5,992 bases of DNA from positions 1 to 5,992 of the forward strand of contig JAFYUA010000094.1 of assembly GCA_017549745.1 (NCBI GenBank), written 5' to 3'. A program made the position numbers and the translations under genes. Below are positions 5,285-5,992 of this stretch, one piece after another. Each line of letters starts with the position of its first letter. The stretch's first letter is position 1. The DNA comes from Clostridia bacterium (GTDB taxonomy: Bacteria; Bacillota; Clostridia; UMGS1810). Under the pieces are notes generated by a model, which searched no databases, was not told the DNA's origin, and saw only the letters and a program-made list of their open reading frames with translations.

Positions 5285-5992
5285 TTGGAAAAGGTACTTG
5301 AGATTTCAGATATCGGAAAGATTATTTCCATATTTGGTGAGTTTGACAAAAACATAAATGTCATCAAAAAAGAATTTGATGTTACAGTTGTAAGTCGTGA
5401 CAGTATGATTAAGATATCAGGCATGGATGATAATGTCCTTCGTGCCGAAAGCGTGATAATGAGTCTTGTGAAACTGCTCGATTCTGGCGAAGCTATCACT
5501 GACCAAAGCCTTTCTTATGCCATCGACATGGCGCGCGAAGGCGTTGACGAAAGCGTTTTGTATGGCAAAGACTGCATCTGCATCACTGCCAAGGGCAAAC
5601 CTCTCAAAAGCAAAACCCTTGGTCAGAAGAACTATGTGGAAGCCATCAAAAATAACACCATAACCTTTGGCATCGGTCCTGCAGGCACAGGTAAGACATA
5701 CCTAGCAGTTGCCATGGCAGTCAAGGAATTCAAGGCAAAAAACATCAGCCGCATCATTCTCACAAGGCCCGCGGTTGAAGCGGGCGAAAAGCTTGGCTTT
5801 TTGCCGGGTGACCTTCAAAATAAGGTTGATCCTTATCTGCGCCCCTTATATGATGCTCTTTATGAAATGTTTGGCACAGAAACATATGCACGCCTTGCTG
5901 AAAAAGGCGCAATAGAAATTGCGCCGCTTGCCTACATGCGCGGCCGTACTTTGGATGACAGCTTCATTATTCTTGACGAAGCGCAAAACACA
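5285..5992 (+). CDS. phoH: PhoH-like P-loop ATPase, 5' part
   Basis: The frame starts at TTG 5285 (MEKVLEISDIGKIISIFGEF) and runs off the right edge after 236 codons without a stop; a full PhoH protein is about 310-330 residues. The N-terminal part (about 15-66) is KH-like, with FGEFDKNINVIKKEFDVTVV. The Walker A motif is GPAGTGKT (131-138), followed by the PhoH signature segments RIILTRPAVEAGEKLGFLPG and DPYLRPLYDAL. Walker B is FIILDEAQNT (227-236), at the very end of the window. PhoH proteins are ATPases linked to RNA metabolism; the precise role is unsettled. It sits 17 nt after yqfD, the usual order in Bacillota, where a PgpH-type HD hydrolase, ybeY and era commonly follow. There is no PIN domain in the visible N-terminus, so it is the classical PhoH and not PhoH2. 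Confidence 0.93.
   Translation, partial: MEKVLEISDIGKIISIFGEFDKNINVIKKEFDVTVVSRDSMIKISGMDDNVLRAESVIMSLVKLLDSGEAITDQSLSYAIDMAREGVDESVLYGKDCICITAKGKPLKSKTLGQKNYVEAIKNNTITFGIGPAGTGKTYLAVAMAVKEFKAKNISRIILTRPAVEAGEKLGFLPGDLQNKVDPYLRPLYDALYEMFGTETYARLAEKGAIEIAPLAYMRGRTLDDSFIILDEAQNT

Noticed and set aside
5200..5499. 99-codon minus-strand frame across the yqfD-phoH junction
   Set aside because: It is antisense to two recognised genes and their ribosome binding site, with no motif of its own.

Overview
The window is a chromosomal segment, roughly 40% GC by eye, of a spore-forming member of the Bacillota, most likely an anaerobic Clostridia lineage. I infer this from a sporulation gene set (ylbJ-like, yqfC, yqfD), strong Shine-Dalgarno sites, frequent TTG starts and a ribonuclease M5 gene. 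All identifications come from reading translated sequence and remembered family motifs; no database search was run. I see no mobile element, CRISPR array, tRNA, rRNA or prophage gene.

Layout. (1) Positions 1-1174 hold the 3' end of a PFL-family (UPF0210/DUF711) gene followed 14 nt later by a ribonuclease M5 gene (rnmV), closed by an A/T-rich terminator hairpin. (2) Positions 1122-1685 are a 564-bp non-coding stretch that is unusually rich in symmetry. It has two interlocked 10-bp inverted repeats, a WalR-box-like direct repeat, a tandem pair of 21-bp dyads, and a 23-bp near-perfect palindrome with a consensus -35 hexamer (TTGACA, 17-bp spacer, TAAAAT) at its centre. (3) Positions 1686-2738 encode a secreted YabE/Rpf-like cell-wall protein with DUF348, G5 and 3D domains. 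It converges on a ylbJ-like gene on the minus strand (2758-3789), and the two share a terminator hairpin whose loop contains the ylbJ stop codon. (4) From 3863 a plus-strand operon runs yqfC, yqfD, phoH, the last cut by the window edge. The 73-bp gap between ylbJ and yqfC can be read as two interleaved divergent sigma-E-type promoters.

How the genes work together. The right half looks like a mother-cell sporulation module: a membrane protein (YlbJ), a small YabP/YqfC-family protein, a membrane-anchored YqfD, and a PhoH ATPase at the head of the usual phoH-ybeY-era neighbourhood. The left half pairs 5S rRNA maturation (RNase M5) with a cell-wall remodelling protein. rnmV and yabE are also neighbours in Bacillus subtilis, but there yabE comes first.

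I found no clearly new multi-gene system. The most unusual content is the regulatory DNA in front of the YabE-like gene.
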